From Priestia megaterium (GTDB lineage Bacteria; Bacillota; Bacilli; Bacillales; Bacillaceae_H): DNA of 64,000 nucleotides. The position numbers and the translations under genes are program-made. Under the pieces are notes generated by a model. That model made no database searches and had not been told where the DNA came from. It worked only from the letters and a program-made list of their open reading frames with translations. Location of the stretch: positions 2,199,501 through 2,263,500 of the forward strand of contig NZ_CP023317.1 in NCBI RefSeq assembly GCF_009497655.1, read 5' to 3'. Shown piece by piece: positions 42,279-51,284 of the stretch (the first letter of the stretch is position 1; each line of letters opens with the position of its first letter).

Positions 42279-43385
42279 ATGAGTCCCGACAATAAGAAGC
42301 GGGTTGTAATTAAAATTGGAAGTAGTTCATTAACAAGTTCACACGGTGAAATCAGCAGACGGAAGCTCGAGCGCCTTGTGGATCAAGTCGTAGACTTAAA
42401 AGATAGTGGTCATGAAGTGCTATTGGTTTCATCAGGAGCTGTAGCTGCAGGATACCGCAAGCTTGGCTGCTTAGAGCGACCTAGCTCTTTACCTGAAAAA
42501 CAAGCAGCTGCCTCAATTGGTCAAGGACTGTTAATGGAGGCTTATTCAGAACTGTTTCTATCACATGGATACGTTGCTTCTCAAATCTTAATTACGAGAG
42601 ACGATTTTTCAGACGAAAATCGTTACAACAATGCACGAAATACAATTAATGTGCTGTTAGAACGTGGCATCGTACCAATTGTCAATGAAAACGACACGGT
42701 AACCATCAATCGATTAAAATTTGGCGACAATGATACACTTTCAGCTAAAGTTGCTGGACTAGTGGATTCCGACCTGCTTATTATTTTATCGGATATCGAT
42801 GGCTTATACAGCGCAGACCCTCGTCAGGATCCAAATGCAAAATTAGTTCCTCATGTAGGGGAAATCACGCAAGACATCGAAGAATCTGCAGGAGATTCAG
42901 GAAGTTCAGTTGGAACAGGCGGTATGCGCTCGAAAATTGACGCGTTCAAAATCGCTATGGCGTCAGGAATTCCAGCATTTTTAGGAAGAGCTGGCGTGCC
43001 AAACATTTTAACACAAGCGGTTGACGGGGATGCAACAGGAACGTATTTTGAATCTGAAGATGATTCTGCGAACCTTAATCAGAAAAAGCAGTGGATTGCG
43101 TTTAACTCTGGTCCTGAAGGGGAAATAGTAGTCGAAGATGCCGCGAAACGTGCAATTATTGAAGATAAAGAGCCTTTACTTCGCGAGCATGTTAAATATA
43201 TTAAAGGCCACTTTAGTGAACGAGCAGTTGTACGTATTCTAGATAAAGATGACAATGAGCTGGCTCTTGGCGTGACAAATTATTCATCTGATGAACTTGC
43301 ACTGAATGAGCCAATTGATCAACCGATTGTTGACAGCGAAGGTCTAGTGTGTCACTTAGAAATTCCAGTACCGGTCGGTTTGTAA
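42279..43385 (+). CDS. proJ: Glutamate 5-kinase
   Basis: 368 residues. Phosphorylates glutamate, the first step of proline synthesis. Amino-acid-kinase motifs VVIKIGSSSLTS, LVSSGAVAAGYRKLG and IVNENDTVTINRLKFGDNDTL-type region are visible, with GTGGMRSKIDAFKIA. A C-terminal PUA domain starts at ~280. The ATG at 42279 follows AGGAGTGATTTG. As the second gene of the P5C-reductase-first operon it is best seen as ProJ. In the osmostress isoenzyme, feedback inhibition by proline is expected to be weak; this cannot be read here. Confidence 0.9.
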   Translation: MSPDNKKRVVIKIGSSSLTSSHGEISRRKLERLVDQVVDLKDSGHEVLLVSSGAVAAGYRKLGCLERPSSLPEKQAAASIGQGLLMEAYSELFLSHGYVASQILITRDDFSDENRYNNARNTINVLLERGIVPIVNENDTVTINRLKFGDNDTLSAKVAGLVDSDLLIILSDIDGLYSADPRQDPNAKLVPHVGEITQDIEESAGDSGSSVGTGGMRSKIDAFKIAMASGIPAFLGRAGVPNILTQAVDGDATGTYFESEDDSANLNQKKQWIAFNSGPEGEIVVEDAAKRAIIEDKEPLLREHVKYIKGHFSERAVVRILDKDDNELALGVTNYSSDELALNEPIDQPIVDSEGLVCHLEIPVPVGL

Positions 43386-43499
43386 GCAAACATGCTGTAA
43401 AGAAAAGGAGCCCTTCCTTTTCTTTGCATGATTGCATTTACCTCTTATGCCTCACACTTTAAAATCAAACAAAACTAAAACGAATCCAGGAGTGATTTG

Positions 43500-44762
43500 G
43501 TGTTACAAACAAATGAAACGTATTCAGTAGAAGAACAAGCTATTTCAGCAAAAAAAGCAGCTAAGCAATTAAGTTTACTAACAACAAAGCAAAAGAACGA
43601 TGCGCTGTTAACGATTGCTTCTACACTTGAAAGCAACACGGAGTATATTTTAAAAGCAAATGAAGTAGACTTAAAAAACGGGAAAGAAAAAGGTTTTGAC
43701 GAAGCGCTTATGGACCGCCTTGCTCTTTCAGCGGAACGTGTAAAAGAATTTGCAAACGGCCTTCGTGAAGTTGCTGAGCTAGATGATCCAACAGGCGATA
43801 TTTTATCAAGCTGGACATTGGATAACGGTCTAGATGTAAAGCAAGTACGGGTGCCTCTTGGCGTGATCGGAATGATTTATGAAGCACGTCCAAACGTAAC
43901 CGTAGATGCAACAGGGCTAGCGTTGAAATCTGGAAATGCTATTGTGTTAAAAGGCGGATCTTCAGCTATTTCATCTAACCAAGCTATCGTGGACATTATT
44001 CATAAAGCTCTTGATGAAACGCCAATTCCTAAAGAAGCGGTACAGTTTATTTCAAGTACAGATCGTGCGGCTACGCAAGAATTATTTACAATGAAAGAGC
44101 ATATTGACGTGCTGATTCCGCGCGGAGGGGCTTCATTGATTCAAGCGGTCGTCAATAACGCAACCGTTCCCGTGTTAGAAACGGGAGTCGGAAACTGCCA
44201 TATTTACATCGATGAAAAAGCTGACGTTAAGAAGGCCATTCCGATTTTAATTAATGCAAAAACAGATCGACCAGCGGTGTGTAACGCAGCAGAAACGGTT
44301 CTTGTACACAAAAACTGGCTCGATTCTCATAAAGATGAATTGATTCAAGCATTCAACGATCATAGTATTGAAGTATATGGTGACAAAGCGACAGTAGGTG
44401 AAATTCCTGGAGCAAAACCAGCGGCTGAAAAAGACTGGGCTGAAGAGTATTTACGCTTAGCAATTGCGATGAAAGTAGTAGAGAGTGTGGATGAAGCGAT
44501 TGACCATATCGAAACATATGGAACAAAACACTCCGAAGCCATCATTTCAGAAGATGAACAAGCCGTTTCACGCTTTATGTCATTAGTTGATGCAGCCGCA
44601 CTGTATCATAATGCATCTACGCGCTTTACTGACGGAGGAGCTTTAGGATTTGGAGCTGAAATTGGGATTTCAACTCAAAAGCTTCATGCACGTGGTCCAA
44701 TGGGACTTCCTGCACTTACGACAATTAAATATATTATGAGTGGAAACGGACAAACTCGATAA
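43500..44762 (+). CDS. proA: Gamma-glutamyl phosphate reductase
   Basis: 420 residues. Reduces glutamyl phosphate to glutamate semialdehyde. An aldehyde-dehydrogenase fold with VPLGVIGMIYEARPNVTVDA, LKGGSSAISSN and the catalytic cysteine segment DRPAVCNAAETVL. The GTG at 43500 follows AGGAGTGATTTG, the same spacing as in proJ, rather than the TTG at 43497. Its presence here makes the operon a full proline pathway (proHJA), as described for osmoadaptation in B. licheniformis (proAA). Confidence 0.92.
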   Translation: MLQTNETYSVEEQAISAKKAAKQLSLLTTKQKNDALLTIASTLESNTEYILKANEVDLKNGKEKGFDEALMDRLALSAERVKEFANGLREVAELDDPTGDILSSWTLDNGLDVKQVRVPLGVIGMIYEARPNVTVDATGLALKSGNAIVLKGGSSAISSNQAIVDIIHKALDETPIPKEAVQFISSTDRAATQELFTMKEHIDVLIPRGGASLIQAVVNNATVPVLETGVGNCHIYIDEKADVKKAIPILINAKTDRPAVCNAAETVLVHKNWLDSHKDELIQAFNDHSIEVYGDKATVGEIPGAKPAAEKDWAEEYLRLAIAMKVVESVDEAIDHIETYGTKHSEAIISEDEQAVSRFMSLVDAAALYHNASTRFTDGGALGFGAEIGISTQKLHARGPMGLPALTTIKYIMSGNGQTR

Positions 44763-44768
44763 GAAATC

Positions 44769-44802
44769 AAAAGCGAGCCTAATCATGTGCTCGCTTTTTT
44801 TT
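44769..44802 (+). terminator. Terminator of the proline operon
   Basis: AAAAGCGAGC / GCTCGCTTTT with a T9 tract, shortly after the proA stop. Confidence 0.9.
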
Positions 44803-44835
44803 TATGAAAAGCAACACAAGTAAATGGAAGCTGAT

Positions 44836-45120
44836 TTGTAAAAAATTATAAACTCTGTTATAATAGTAAAATATATAATTTTTGTGATCTTCATTTTTGT
44901 TCTTTTCAGACTATCCCGTTGTTTTAAGAAAAGCAACTGCTATCTGCTTTGTTATAACTTCATTTTTATTTTAGTCTTTCAAGACGCCGTATTATTCCTC
45001 AAAGATTGATTTACGGATGTATAGTATCACTTTATCTTGCACCATTTACCGCATTTACACGCTAAGTTAATCTTCATTTATTATCCACTTAAAAAGTACT
45101 GTTTAAAGGAGACGATGTGT
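44836..45120 (+). promoter_or_regulatory. Promoter and ~250-base leader of the second YdjO-like gene
   Basis: TTGTAA (44836), 17 bases, TATAAT (44859-44864), then about 250 bases without an open frame before the start codon. A leader of this length is typical of cold-shock mRNAs, and the YdjO family is cold-inducible. I did not recognise a known riboswitch motif in it. Confidence 0.5.
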
Positions 45121-45318
45121 ATGTATAATCGTAAAAATTTAGAGCCGGCTGTTATTGAAGAAACAAAAGTTTGGGAATGTACATCAGATACGTGTAATTG
45201 TTGGGTTCGAGATAACTTTAAAAGCGGAGATCAGCCAACTTGTCCAATTTGCAAAAGCGAAATGAAGCAAGCTGTAAAAGAGCTGCAGGTTATTCACAAT
45301 CCTAGAGTCATTGATTAA
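45121..45318 (+). CDS. ydjO: YdjO-like small zinc protein (second copy)
   Basis: 65 residues. Same plan as 29956: VWECTSDTCNCWVRDNF and CPICKSEM, four conserved cysteines in two pairs, then AVKELQ. The ATG at 45121 is nine bases after AAAGGAG; an in-frame ATG at 45115 is closer but less well spaced. A strong promoter followed by a long leader suggests post-transcriptional control, as for cold-shock genes. Confidence 0.78.
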   Translation: MYNRKNLEPAVIEETKVWECTSDTCNCWVRDNFKSGDQPTCPICKSEMKQAVKELQVIHNPRVID

Positions 45319-45356
45319 TAACTTTTAGGAAGACGTTTTTTGAAAGGGGTTTGTGG

Positions 45357-45719
45357 ATGTTTCTGGGAATTGATCATGTTCAGCTTCTTGGTCCAGAAGG
45401 ATGCGAGCAAGAAGCAAGAAATTTTTATGAAAATCTTTTAGGAATGAAAACTGTTCTTAAGCCGGAAAATTTAAGGCACAGAGGCGGCATATGGTTTCAA
45501 TGTGGGACTCAAGAAGTGCATATCAGTATTCAAGATGACTACATACCTGCTAAAAAAGCGCATCCAGCTTTTGTCGTGGAAGATATCAAGACGCTTAGAC
45601 GTAAATTGGCACATTCGGGCTGCGTTCTTTCTGAAGAAGAGCCTATTGCAGGGAGAGAGCGTTTTTTTGTCCATGACCCGTTTGGAAATCGATTAGAATT
45701 TTTACAATATGACAAATAA
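45357..45719 (+). CDS. Glyoxalase/VOC-superfamily protein
   Basis: 120 residues: two beta-alpha-beta-beta-beta units, beginning GIDHVQLLGPEG and ending FFVHDPFGNRLEFLQ, typical of the vicinal oxygen chelate fold. Metal ligands His (DHVQ) and Glu (LEFLQ) are in place. Enzymatic specificity cannot be told; lactoylglutathione lyase-like, fosfomycin-type and dioxygenase members share this core. The ATG at 45357 lies six bases after AAAGGGGT. Confidence 0.78.
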   Translation: MFLGIDHVQLLGPEGCEQEARNFYENLLGMKTVLKPENLRHRGGIWFQCGTQEVHISIQDDYIPAKKAHPAFVVEDIKTLRRKLAHSGCVLSEEEPIAGRERFFVHDPFGNRLEFLQYDK

Positions 45720-45743
45720 AAGACCTCCAAGCGGAGGTCTTTT
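45718..45743. terminator. Bidirectional terminator
   Basis: AAAAGACCTCC-AAGC-GGAGGTCTTTT, between the convergent VOC and RraA-like genes. Confidence 0.88.
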
Positions 45744-46350
45744 ATTTTAGGGCTTTATCTAAATAGGTATATACCGTTTCTTTGCTAATTAATACTTCGT
45801 TCTCTCGGTCTTTATCTTTTTGCCATTTTTCTCGCGCTTTTGCTAATACTTCTTCGGCTTGCTCCTTGGGAATGACAATCACTCCACCGTCATCACCTGC
45901 AATAAAGTCCCCAGGACGGATTTTTACGCCCCCGCAGGAAATGATCTCGTTTACCTTTCCTTTTTCTTTTTTGCTGCTTGCTGCGATTGTAGAGCCCTTA
46001 CAAAATACGGGGAAATCGAGCTTTTCGATGTCTTCTTGATCTCGTATAACCCCATCTAGTACAATACCGCTTATTCCAACAAGCTTCGCCATGGCTACTA
46101 CGAAATCTCCTGCTAAGGCACGGTTACAGTAGCTTTTACCATCAATAACGAGCACACTTCCGGGCTCCGCTAGTCGAATCGCTTCAAGCACTGAGTAATT
46201 ATTGCCAGCGGGCGTATCTATGGTAAGAGCCGGCCCGAATAGTTTGTAATGACGCTGCAAGGGCTTAATAGAAAAGTCTAAGTGGTTGGCACCTTCCATT
46301 GCATCTGATAAATTTGCTGTTGATAATGGGAGCTGTTCATTCAACATCAT
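45742..46350 (-). CDS. RraA-like / 4-hydroxy-4-methyl-2-oxoglutarate aldolase family protein
   Basis: 202 residues. The RraA fold motifs are visible: LSDAMEG near the start, FGPALTIDTPAGNN, VLVIDGKSYCNRALAGD, GIVLDGVIRDQEDI (substrate Arg/Asp) and GDFIAGDDGGVIVIP. Members are either class II pyruvate aldolases for HMG/OAA-type acids or RraA regulators of RNase E. Gram-positive members are usually annotated as aldolases or demethylmenaquinone methyltransferase-like; function is uncertain. ATG after AAAGGAGA. Confidence 0.75.
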   Translation of the reverse strand: MMLNEQLPLSTANLSDAMEGANHLDFSIKPLQRHYKLFGPALTIDTPAGNNYSVLEAIRLAEPGSVLVIDGKSYCNRALAGDFVVAMAKLVGISGIVLDGVIRDQEDIEKLDFPVFCKGSTIAASSKKEKGKVNEIISCGGVKIRPGDFIAGDDGGVIVIPKEQAEEVLAKAREKWQKDKDRENEVLISKETVYTYLDKALK

Positions 46351-46500
46351 ATCTCTCCTTTGTAACTTTAGTTTATCTATACATATTCATATAAGAGAAA
46401 GCTCTTATTTATGAAAGGGGGAGTAGATAACATTTGACTACGAATCGACTACAAACGTGGAATATTAAAGGTGTTCAGAACCATTTTTCGATGCATTGTA

Positions 46501-46791
46501 CTATACTGAGACGCTGTTTCCTGTATGGTATTCGTCATGTAAACTCATATCTCCTTTATTACCACCAATAGAAGCGAAGGGAGCGTATAAAGGTATTTTT
46601 AAAAGAGGGGACTTGCTACAGAACTCTGCGAAAGTAATATGCTGGGCGAAGTGTAAAATAAGCGTTAACCAAGATGAAGAGTCTTTGTTAGTTTTATAAA
46701 TTTCACTGATGTGTACATAAAAGGGTCTTATATCCATATGAAACGCGTCTAAATGTTTAATCCTGTGAACATTTAATGGAGCTTTATGCAT
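46501..46791 (-). pseudogene. Probable 5'-truncated gene, unknown family
   Basis: A 96-codon frame rich in His, Trp, Phe and Asp (KHLDAFHMDIRPFYVHISE, HFAQHITFAEFC, IGGNKGDMSLHDEYH). Its composition looks like a real folded protein. No ribosome site precedes the ATG at 46791, and the upstream region gives no in-frame extension, so the N-terminus seems lost. I do not recognise the family. The remaining intergenic sequence (46351-46500, 46792-46900) shows only the RraA and DUF2653-operon start regions. Confidence 0.4.
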
Positions 46792-46900
46792 TTTTATATA
46801 AAAAAGTGAAACCTTTTGGTATGATGAAACGTAGGAACATATATGGAAATCATATATGAAAAAACATATGTGACGTTAGTCATTTAGTGGAGGGAAAGCA

Positions 46901-47356
46901 ATGGTAAAAAAATTATTGGCCGCATTTATCGCATTAGCGGTTGTGTTTTCACCAGTCGGTGGATCACTTATTCATGACGGTTCAAACGTAGCAAGTGCAA
47001 AAGGGTATAAATCAGGAAAGCGCTCTTTTGACAGCGGAAGCAATAACCAATCAAGCTTATTTAAAAACAATAACAGTAATTCGGTTAAGCAAAACAATAC
47101 GTCTAAAAACTCATCATCTAAAAGTACAGCAGCTGGTTCAAAGCGCGGCGGCTTAATGAAAGGTCTTTTAATGGGAGGAATTGCGGGCTTATTATTTGGA
47201 AGCTTATTATCTAGCTTAGGACCATTAGGCCCAATTTTAGGCTTTATGGTAAATATGCTTGTGATTGTAGCTTTAATTCTTCTTGTAGTAAAGTTATTCC
47301 AAAGCGTACGTAGCAACAAGCGTAAAAATGAGGAAGTGAAATCTTGGAGACAATAA
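46901..47356 (+). CDS. Membrane protein with signal peptide and Asn/Ser-rich linker
   Basis: 151 residues. An N-terminal signal or signal anchor (KKLLAAFIALAVVFSPVGG), a Ser/Asn/Lys-rich low-complexity stretch (~35-85), a glycine-rich hydrophobic segment (LMKGLLMGGIAGLLFGSLL) and another helix, with a basic tail. It resembles the N-terminal halves of bacterial Tim44-like membrane proteins. It overlaps the next gene by 13 bases, so the pair is coupled. Start after GGAGGG. Function unknown. Confidence 0.7.
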   Translation: MVKKLLAAFIALAVVFSPVGGSLIHDGSNVASAKGYKSGKRSFDSGSNNQSSLFKNNNSNSVKQNNTSKNSSSKSTAAGSKRGGLMKGLLMGGIAGLLFGSLLSSLGPLGPILGFMVNMLVIVALILLVVKLFQSVRSNKRKNEEVKSWRQ

Positions 47357-47643
47357 AAATTTCTGAACAAGATATTATCAATGCGATGTGTTTGTATATC
47401 GCAGAAAAAAAACAAGTTCAGCCTCAAGAAGTAGAGATTGAGCTAATGTATGATGATGACTACGGTTTTTCAGCAGAGTCATACGTGCATGATCGTAAAC
47501 AGGTTCATATTACTTTGAACATTATCGAAGCGCTGCGCTATTGGCTGGATACGGAAATGAACGTAGACCCATACGCAGCAGGACTAGAACTGGAATTAGA
47601 CGATGAAGAAGGCATTATCGCTTTTGCTAAATTAAGTCGATAA
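47344..47643 (+). CDS. yxcD: DUF2653 (YxcD-like) protein
   Basis: 99 residues from a TTG inside the end of the preceding gene, with GAGGAAGTG upstream. Acidic, with a mixed alpha/beta pattern: ISEQDIINAMCLYIAEKKQVQPQEVEIELMYDDDYGF-type start and a DPYAAGLELELDDEEG end. This matches the small DUF2653 family, of which B. subtilis YxcD is a member. Function unknown; the coupling with the membrane protein suggests a shared role. Confidence 0.75.
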   Translation: METIKISEQDIINAMCLYIAEKKQVQPQEVEIELMYDDDYGFSAESYVHDRKQVHITLNIIEALRYWLDTEMNVDPYAAGLELELDDEEGIIAFAKLSR

Positions 47644-47657
47644 AGAAATCTTCACTG

Positions 47658-47687
47658 AAAAACCCGCTCACTTGAGCGGGTTTTTTT
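47658..47687. terminator. Bidirectional terminator
   Basis: AAAAACCCGCTCA / TGAGCGGGTTTTT, between yxcD and the convergent MMPL gene. Confidence 0.9.
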
Positions 47688-47688
47688 A

Positions 47689-49860
47689 TTATGATTTTAC
47701 CTGTTCGTTGGAACTGGACTTATCGCTTTTTTTAGTGAAAAACCACCAGTTGGCATCTCCAAGCAATTTCATAAGAGAAGGGACAAGAAGCATTCTGACA
47801 ATCGTTGCATCGATAAATATAGCTAAGGCAATTCCTACACCCATTTGTTTAACAGGCGTTACGTCTGTAAAAGCAAAGGCTCCTGTAATGACAATCATGA
47901 TTAAAGCAGCGCTCGTAATGATTTTACTAGTGGAAGCTAGGCCTTCTACCGTTGCTACATTGTTATCCTTCGTTTGATGATACACTTCGTGAATGCGTGA
48001 AATCAAAAAGACTTCGTAGTCCATGCTAAGCCCAAATACAAGGCCGAAAACAAAGACCGGCAGCACTAAAGCGATATTGGATTGGGTAAGACCTAAATGT
48101 CCATTTTGAAACAGCCATACAAGTAAACCAAACGTAGCTGTTAAGCTTAAAATATTCATAATGATAGCTTTTAAAGGAATCAGGACGGAACGAAAAGCAA
48201 TCATTAAAATGACATACGTTGAAAATAAAACAAGAGCCAGGCCATAAGGCGCCTTTTCATAAATTTCATCAAATATTTCTTGTTCGAATTTTGGATAGCC
48301 GCCAATATGAATGGTGAAAGGTGAACGTTTCTCTTTCCATTTTCGAACAAAATCTTTTGCTTGATCTGAATTTTGGTCTGTATCTAGCGTAGCTTTTATG
48401 AGCATATAATGTTCGTTAATAAACGAATCTACAGCTGGCTTTGTCTGCGCGCTTATCTGCGGGTTGTTCAGCATAGCTTGAAGCTGATCACTGGATTTTA
48501 CGTTTAAAGCGGTAGAAATAGAATCAACTTGCTTAACTAACGAATCTTCTTTTAATTGTTTTATAAAAGTAAAGGCATTTGTTAAAGGCTTTTCCTTCAG
48601 CATATCTTGCTTAGCTTCTAACACAAAATAAACGTCTGCCGTGTTTTTATTTATAAACGTATCGTTATACGTGTCAAAAGCTTGACGAGACTCGTATTTT
48701 GTTGGCAGTGCTTCTGAAGACGGTATTTCTAGATGCATGTCTCGAACGGGAATAAGTGCTACTAACAGAATAATAAGAGAAACAATCGTCATAGCTACAG
48801 GCTTTTTCATGACAAATGTAGCGAATGAACGCCACCTAGATTGACCGCCTTGTTCACTGATTTTTAAGATGCGTAAACGATTGATGCGTGTACCTAGTAT
48901 AGCCAGTATGGAAGGAAGCAGCGTAAGAGCTGAAAACACAGCAATAAAAACAACAGCCATTCCTCCAAGAGCGACGTTTTGAAAAATATCAACTTGAATA
49001 AACAGCATTCCCGCTAATCCAATAAATACGCATAATCCGGAGAAGATGACTGAGCGTCCCGCTGTTTGAATGGTGATTTTGATTGCTTGTTCTACCGATT
49101 TTGTTTGAATTTCTTCTTTAAAGCGATTAATAAATAAAAGGGCAAAGTCAATACTAAGAGCTAATCCAATCATTGGAATCACGTTTAAAATGAAGATGGA
49201 CAGCTCTGTGTACGGATGAAAGAAATAGACAACGCCCATGGTGGTAACGACGGTTACAATTCCTATCATAAGAGGAATTGCAGCGGCTACCACGCCGCCA
49301 AAAGCTAGAAGAAGCACAACCAAAGCAACAGGAATACCGATTGCTTCTGCTTTTGCTAAATCTGCTTGGCTTGCTGTATTCATATCTTTTTCAATAATAG
49401 GACCACCGGTTAATTTTACACTCATTTCTTTTTCTTCAGATGAAAGAGTTCTGATCTTTTCCACTCGTTTATCCATCGTTCCATCATCGTGATTAAAGTG
49501 GATAATTCCATACGCTGTGCTTCCTTTTATCATCTTGTTAGAAGCCGTTGGCATGTCAACTTTCGACGCGTCTGATTTGTCCTTTGCTTTTTGCATATAC
49601 TGAGCGATCGTTTGCTGGAATTTCGAGTCAGAAACTCCGTCTTTTTTTTCAAACAAAACGATGATCTGAGCTTCGCTAACATCAAATTTATTAACTAAAA
49701 GCTGCTCGGTATCTTTATACATTCCTTTCATTTCAAATCCGTTTCCTCCAAGCACAGAAGGAAGCTTAGCCGCATAAAAGCCAAATCCGACAATTAGGAT
49801 GACCCACAGTAGTAATAAAATTTTTCTGCCCGCATATAATGCGTTCGCTATTTTATTCAT
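47689..49860 (-). CDS. MMPL/RND-family exporter
   Basis: 723 residues, about twelve transmembrane helices in two repeats, each with a large extracellular loop after its first helix. MMPL features: IPMIGLALSIDFALLFINRFKEE in the first half and FVFGLVFGLSMDYEVFLISRI in the second, with the proton-relay Asp residues. Related to YdgH/YdfJ of B. subtilis. Exports lipids, antibiotics or similar hydrophobic compounds; the substrate is unknown. The ATG at 49860 follows GGAGGTTAAT; a TTG at 49872 is upstream of that site. Confidence 0.88.
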   Translation of the reverse strand: MNKIANALYAGRKILLLLWVILIVGFGFYAAKLPSVLGGNGFEMKGMYKDTEQLLVNKFDVSEAQIIVLFEKKDGVSDSKFQQTIAQYMQKAKDKSDASKVDMPTASNKMIKGSTAYGIIHFNHDDGTMDKRVEKIRTLSSEEKEMSVKLTGGPIIEKDMNTASQADLAKAEAIGIPVALVVLLLAFGGVVAAAIPLMIGIVTVVTTMGVVYFFHPYTELSIFILNVIPMIGLALSIDFALLFINRFKEEIQTKSVEQAIKITIQTAGRSVIFSGLCVFIGLAGMLFIQVDIFQNVALGGMAVVFIAVFSALTLLPSILAILGTRINRLRILKISEQGGQSRWRSFATFVMKKPVAMTIVSLIILLVALIPVRDMHLEIPSSEALPTKYESRQAFDTYNDTFINKNTADVYFVLEAKQDMLKEKPLTNAFTFIKQLKEDSLVKQVDSISTALNVKSSDQLQAMLNNPQISAQTKPAVDSFINEHYMLIKATLDTDQNSDQAKDFVRKWKEKRSPFTIHIGGYPKFEQEIFDEIYEKAPYGLALVLFSTYVILMIAFRSVLIPLKAIIMNILSLTATFGLLVWLFQNGHLGLTQSNIALVLPVFVFGLVFGLSMDYEVFLISRIHEVYHQTKDNNVATVEGLASTSKIITSAALIMIVITGAFAFTDVTPVKQMGVGIALAIFIDATIVRMLLVPSLMKLLGDANWWFFTKKSDKSSSNEQVKS

Positions 49861-50067
49861 ATTAACCTCCAATTTTTTGTACAGTTACTAGACTATTTTA
49901 TACTAACAGTTATTGTAATTAGAAGAAGTATTGTGTTTTTTTGTTTTTCTTGCCTGAAAAAGCTTTTCAGATAGATGCGCAGGGTTGTTTCCTCAATAAA
50001 ATCGTGTTTATGTTTCAGGCGATTTAGGGAACACTGTACATAAATGCACGAAGGGGGATTTAAAAAG

Positions 50068-50928
50068 ATGCAAATGAAACAGCCAGCTAAAATGACGAAT
50101 AGTTATGGATGTAAAAATGAGTATGATACATTAAAACGTGTGGTCGTTTGTCCACCTACATATATGAAAATTGAAGAAATTATTAATGAAACACAAAAGC
50201 ATTATGCGGACGAAAACATTGATGAGAGCTTAGCTTCAAAGCAGCACCGTCAATTTGTCGAATGTCTTCAAAAAGAAGGGATTGAAGTCATCGCACTATC
50301 TGCACAAGAGCCATTTCCAGAACAAGTATTTACACGGGATATTGGCTATACGCTCGGAGATACCGTTATTGTCACGAAAATGGGCAGCGAAATTCGAAGC
50401 GGAGAAGAACAAGTGCTAGCCGATTGGCTGCAGCAGCAAGGTATTCCTTTCCATCAGGTACCGGACCACTCCATTGAAGGTGGAGATGTGCTGATTGATG
50501 GACAAGCTATTTTTATTGCACTCAGCGACCGTACAAGTAAAGAAGGCGTGGAGCATATCCAAGAGCTGCTTCCAGCGTATGAGGTTGTTCCGATTCCTAT
50601 TGATCGGTCTTATCTTCATCTTGATTGTGTGTTAAATATTTTATCATCTACAGAAGCGCTTGTATTTTCACCCGCTTTACATGAAAAAGAATTAAATTTA
50701 CTTCGCATGAAATATGATTTAATTGAAGTAACAAAAGAAGAGCAGTTTACGATGGGAACCAATGTATTATCCATCGGTAATCAACGGGTGATCAGTCTTC
50801 CAATGAATACAGAAGTGAATGAAGAGTTAAGGAAACGAGGCTATAAAGTAATTGAAGTTGATATATCTGAAATTATTAAATCCGGCGGTTCTTTCCGCTG
50901 CTGTACAATGCCTCTTGAACGAGTGTAA
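50068..50928 (+). CDS. ykgA: Dimethylarginine dimethylaminohydrolase/amidinotransferase-family protein
   Basis: 286 residues. The pentein-fold residues are present: VFTRDIGYTLGD, IEGGDVLIDG, the catalytic His in LHLDCVLNIL and the nucleophile Cys in GGSFRCCTMPLERV. Members hydrolyse or transfer guanidino groups (DDAH, arginine deiminase-like). B. subtilis YkgA has this architecture. The ATG at 50068 is ~11 bases after AAGGGGG; an ATG at 50044 has no ribosome site. It is a second guanidino-acting enzyme in the window, far from the sigma-54 operon. Confidence 0.82.
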   Translation: MQMKQPAKMTNSYGCKNEYDTLKRVVVCPPTYMKIEEIINETQKHYADENIDESLASKQHRQFVECLQKEGIEVIALSAQEPFPEQVFTRDIGYTLGDTVIVTKMGSEIRSGEEQVLADWLQQQGIPFHQVPDHSIEGGDVLIDGQAIFIALSDRTSKEGVEHIQELLPAYEVVPIPIDRSYLHLDCVLNILSSTEALVFSPALHEKELNLLRMKYDLIEVTKEEQFTMGTNVLSIGNQRVISLPMNTEVNEELRKRGYKVIEVDISEIIKSGGSFRCCTMPLERV

Positions 50929-50942
50929 AAAAGCTTAAAAAG

Positions 50943-50980
50943 AAAAAAAGATCTCGGCGATAGGCAGGGATCTTTTTTTT
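50943..50980 (+). terminator. Terminator of the DDAH-family gene
   Basis: AAAAAAAGATC...GATCTTTTTTTT with a partly paired centre. Confidence 0.8.
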
Positions 50981-50990
50981 GAAGGATATT

Positions 50991-51021
50991 GTATAAAATT
51001 TCAAGTGAAAGGAACATTAAC
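50991..51021 (+). promoter_or_regulatory. Candidate sigma-G promoter of the SASP gene
   Basis: GTATA (50991-50995) and CATTAAC (51015-51021), 19 bases apart, against GHATR-N18-CATWHTA. One base of extra spacing and one mismatch; position is right for a forespore gene. Confidence 0.35.
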
Positions 51022-51055
51022 CTATATAAGCTGTTGAAGGAAAGGAGTGATAAAC

Positions 51056-51259
51056 ATGGCAAATCGTAATCCTATTTTAGTTCAAGGTGCTGAACAGCTT
51101 CTTGATCAGTTAAAAACGGAAATCGCGGGAAGACTTAACGTTCAGCTTGGCGCGGAACAAACGGCTCGCGCAAATGGTTCTGTTGGTGGAGAAATGACGA
51201 AGCATCTTGTTGCGATGGCGCAGCAGCAATTAAGCGGTGCACAAGGACACATTCGCTAG
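51056..51259 (+). CDS. Alpha/beta-type small acid-soluble spore protein
   Basis: 67 residues. Coats spore DNA and protects it from UV and heat; degraded at germination by the Gpr protease. Diagnostic motifs: [20 protein letters not shown] with the Gpr cleavage site TEIA, and [21 protein letters not shown]. The ATG at 51056 follows AAAGGAGTGATAAAC. It is strong evidence for an endospore former. Its own terminator follows. Confidence 0.95.
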   Translation: MANRNPILVQGAEQLLDQLKTEIAGRLNVQLGAEQTARANGSVGGEMTKHLVAMAQQQLSGAQGHIR

Positions 51260-51284
51260 TCTGCTCTACATAAACACTTTGATG

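Noticed and set aside
46434-46572. Short TTG-started frame with AAAGGGGGAG upstream
   Set aside because: Ten bases of spacing, no recognisable protein pattern, and overlap with a better minus-strand frame; too weak to call.
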